NCBI GenBank assembly: GCA_964023205.1
Contig: OZ026840.1
Location: 27,098,064 to 27,162,063, forward strand
From: Lutraria lutraria
Lineage: Eukaryota; Mollusca; Bivalvia; Venerida; Mactridae
DNA length: 64,000 bases
Direction of reading: 5' to 3'
Numbering within the stretch: the first letter of the stretch is position 1; every line of letters begins with the position of its first letter. Shown here one piece after another: positions 63,691 to 64,000 of this stretch. The notes beneath the pieces were generated by a model, which was given only the letters and a program-made list of their open reading frames with translations, made no database searches and was not told where the DNA came from. The translations under genes and the position numbers were made by a program.

Positions 63691-63794
63691 AAATCAGATA
63701 GAAGAGGTTTCATTGTTTTTGTTAACTTATAGAAAAAATATTATCATTAAGTGTCAAATTGCTTCAGAATAAATATTACAAACATATTTGCATA

Positions 63795-63888
63795 AGTATA
63801 ATTCGAGGGCTCAGCGCAACACTGTCGTAACTTGTTCTTATTTCAATATGAGTTACGACACTGTTGCATTGAACCCTCGAATTATACT
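63795..63888. repeat. 94-bp foldback (hairpin MITE)
   Basis: Arms of 38 nt (63795-63832 and 63851-63888), AGTATAATTCGAGGG...GTCGTAACT, pair with four mismatches around an 18-nt loop. This is a palindromic MITE or hairpin RNA-like structure. Confidence 0.8.
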
Positions 63889-64000
63889 GTGAAATACTTT
63901 TTAAAATGTTCATTACTAGTTTTCATAATAGCATAACCTCACATTCAATCTGGATGTATGTTTGTCACATGAAATTGGTTGAATGGCATGTGGAAGTAAG

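Overview
The window is AT-rich animal genomic DNA, dense in transposable elements and poor in host genes. Spliced exons with GT-AG borders, tRNA-derived SINEs, CR1-like LINE remnants, a DUF4817-type mariner and a Polinton (Maverick) together suggest a marine invertebrate, most likely a bivalve mollusc. That placement is inference; no single sequence proves it.

Layout. 1-1665: degenerate LINE. 3090-5360: three phase-compatible exons of a host gene, possibly with a BEN domain, with two tandem tRNA-SINEs in its intron. 7745-8185: copy A of a dispersed repeat. 10814-12448: mariner with complete ends and a dead transposase. 13905-16665: repeat copy B followed by a 5'-truncated LINE. 17968-27485: a nest, with a 518-bp inverted repeat outside and, inside it, a 6.4-kb DNA transposon bounded by a perfect 6-bp target duplication. 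That transposon has an IS3EU-like transposase and large subterminal minisatellite arrays.

27926-43214: a nearly complete Polinton/Maverick, a virus-like element. Almost all its genes run on the minus strand: adenain-type protease, double-jelly-roll capsid protein, minor capsid protein (broken), pX/pVI-like basic protein, small membrane protein, DDE integrase with chromodomain, several structural or unknown proteins, a KSPAK/SR-rich core protein, A32/FtsK-type packaging ATPase, protein-primed DNA polymerase B preceded by an OTU-like region, and a plus-strand CCHC zinc-knuckle protein. Three small genes, two at the outer ends and one internal, have no AATAAA and instead finish 10-20 nt before stem-loops that match the 3' end signal of replication-dependent histone mRNAs (GGCCCT-TTTC-AGGGCC with ACCA downstream). 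The two end copies are also followed by a purine-rich, histone-downstream-element-like block. The right-end gene is preceded by three CCAAT boxes spaced exactly 24 bp apart. This is the main candidate for an undescribed system: a virus-like transposon using S-phase histone 3'-end processing for a subset of its genes.

43317-48323: a spliced Myb/SANT-like gene whose promoter and first exon are tandemly duplicated and damaged, including a template-switch hairpin. 46758-47373: a TA-flanked MITE. 49640-52286: a 51-bp minisatellite open in frames of both strands, split by a 246-bp MITE. 55115-63690: a DEDDh exonuclease pseudogene, a LINE fragment, recurrent TACGACCTT hairpins and a Mutator-like transposase-domain pseudogene, all on AT-rich background. 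A 94-bp hairpin MITE lies at 63795-63888.

The Polinton carries a stop codon and three frame breaks in otherwise intact genes, so it is either young and decaying or carries assembly errors. No sequence search was run; family assignments rest on motifs read by eye.
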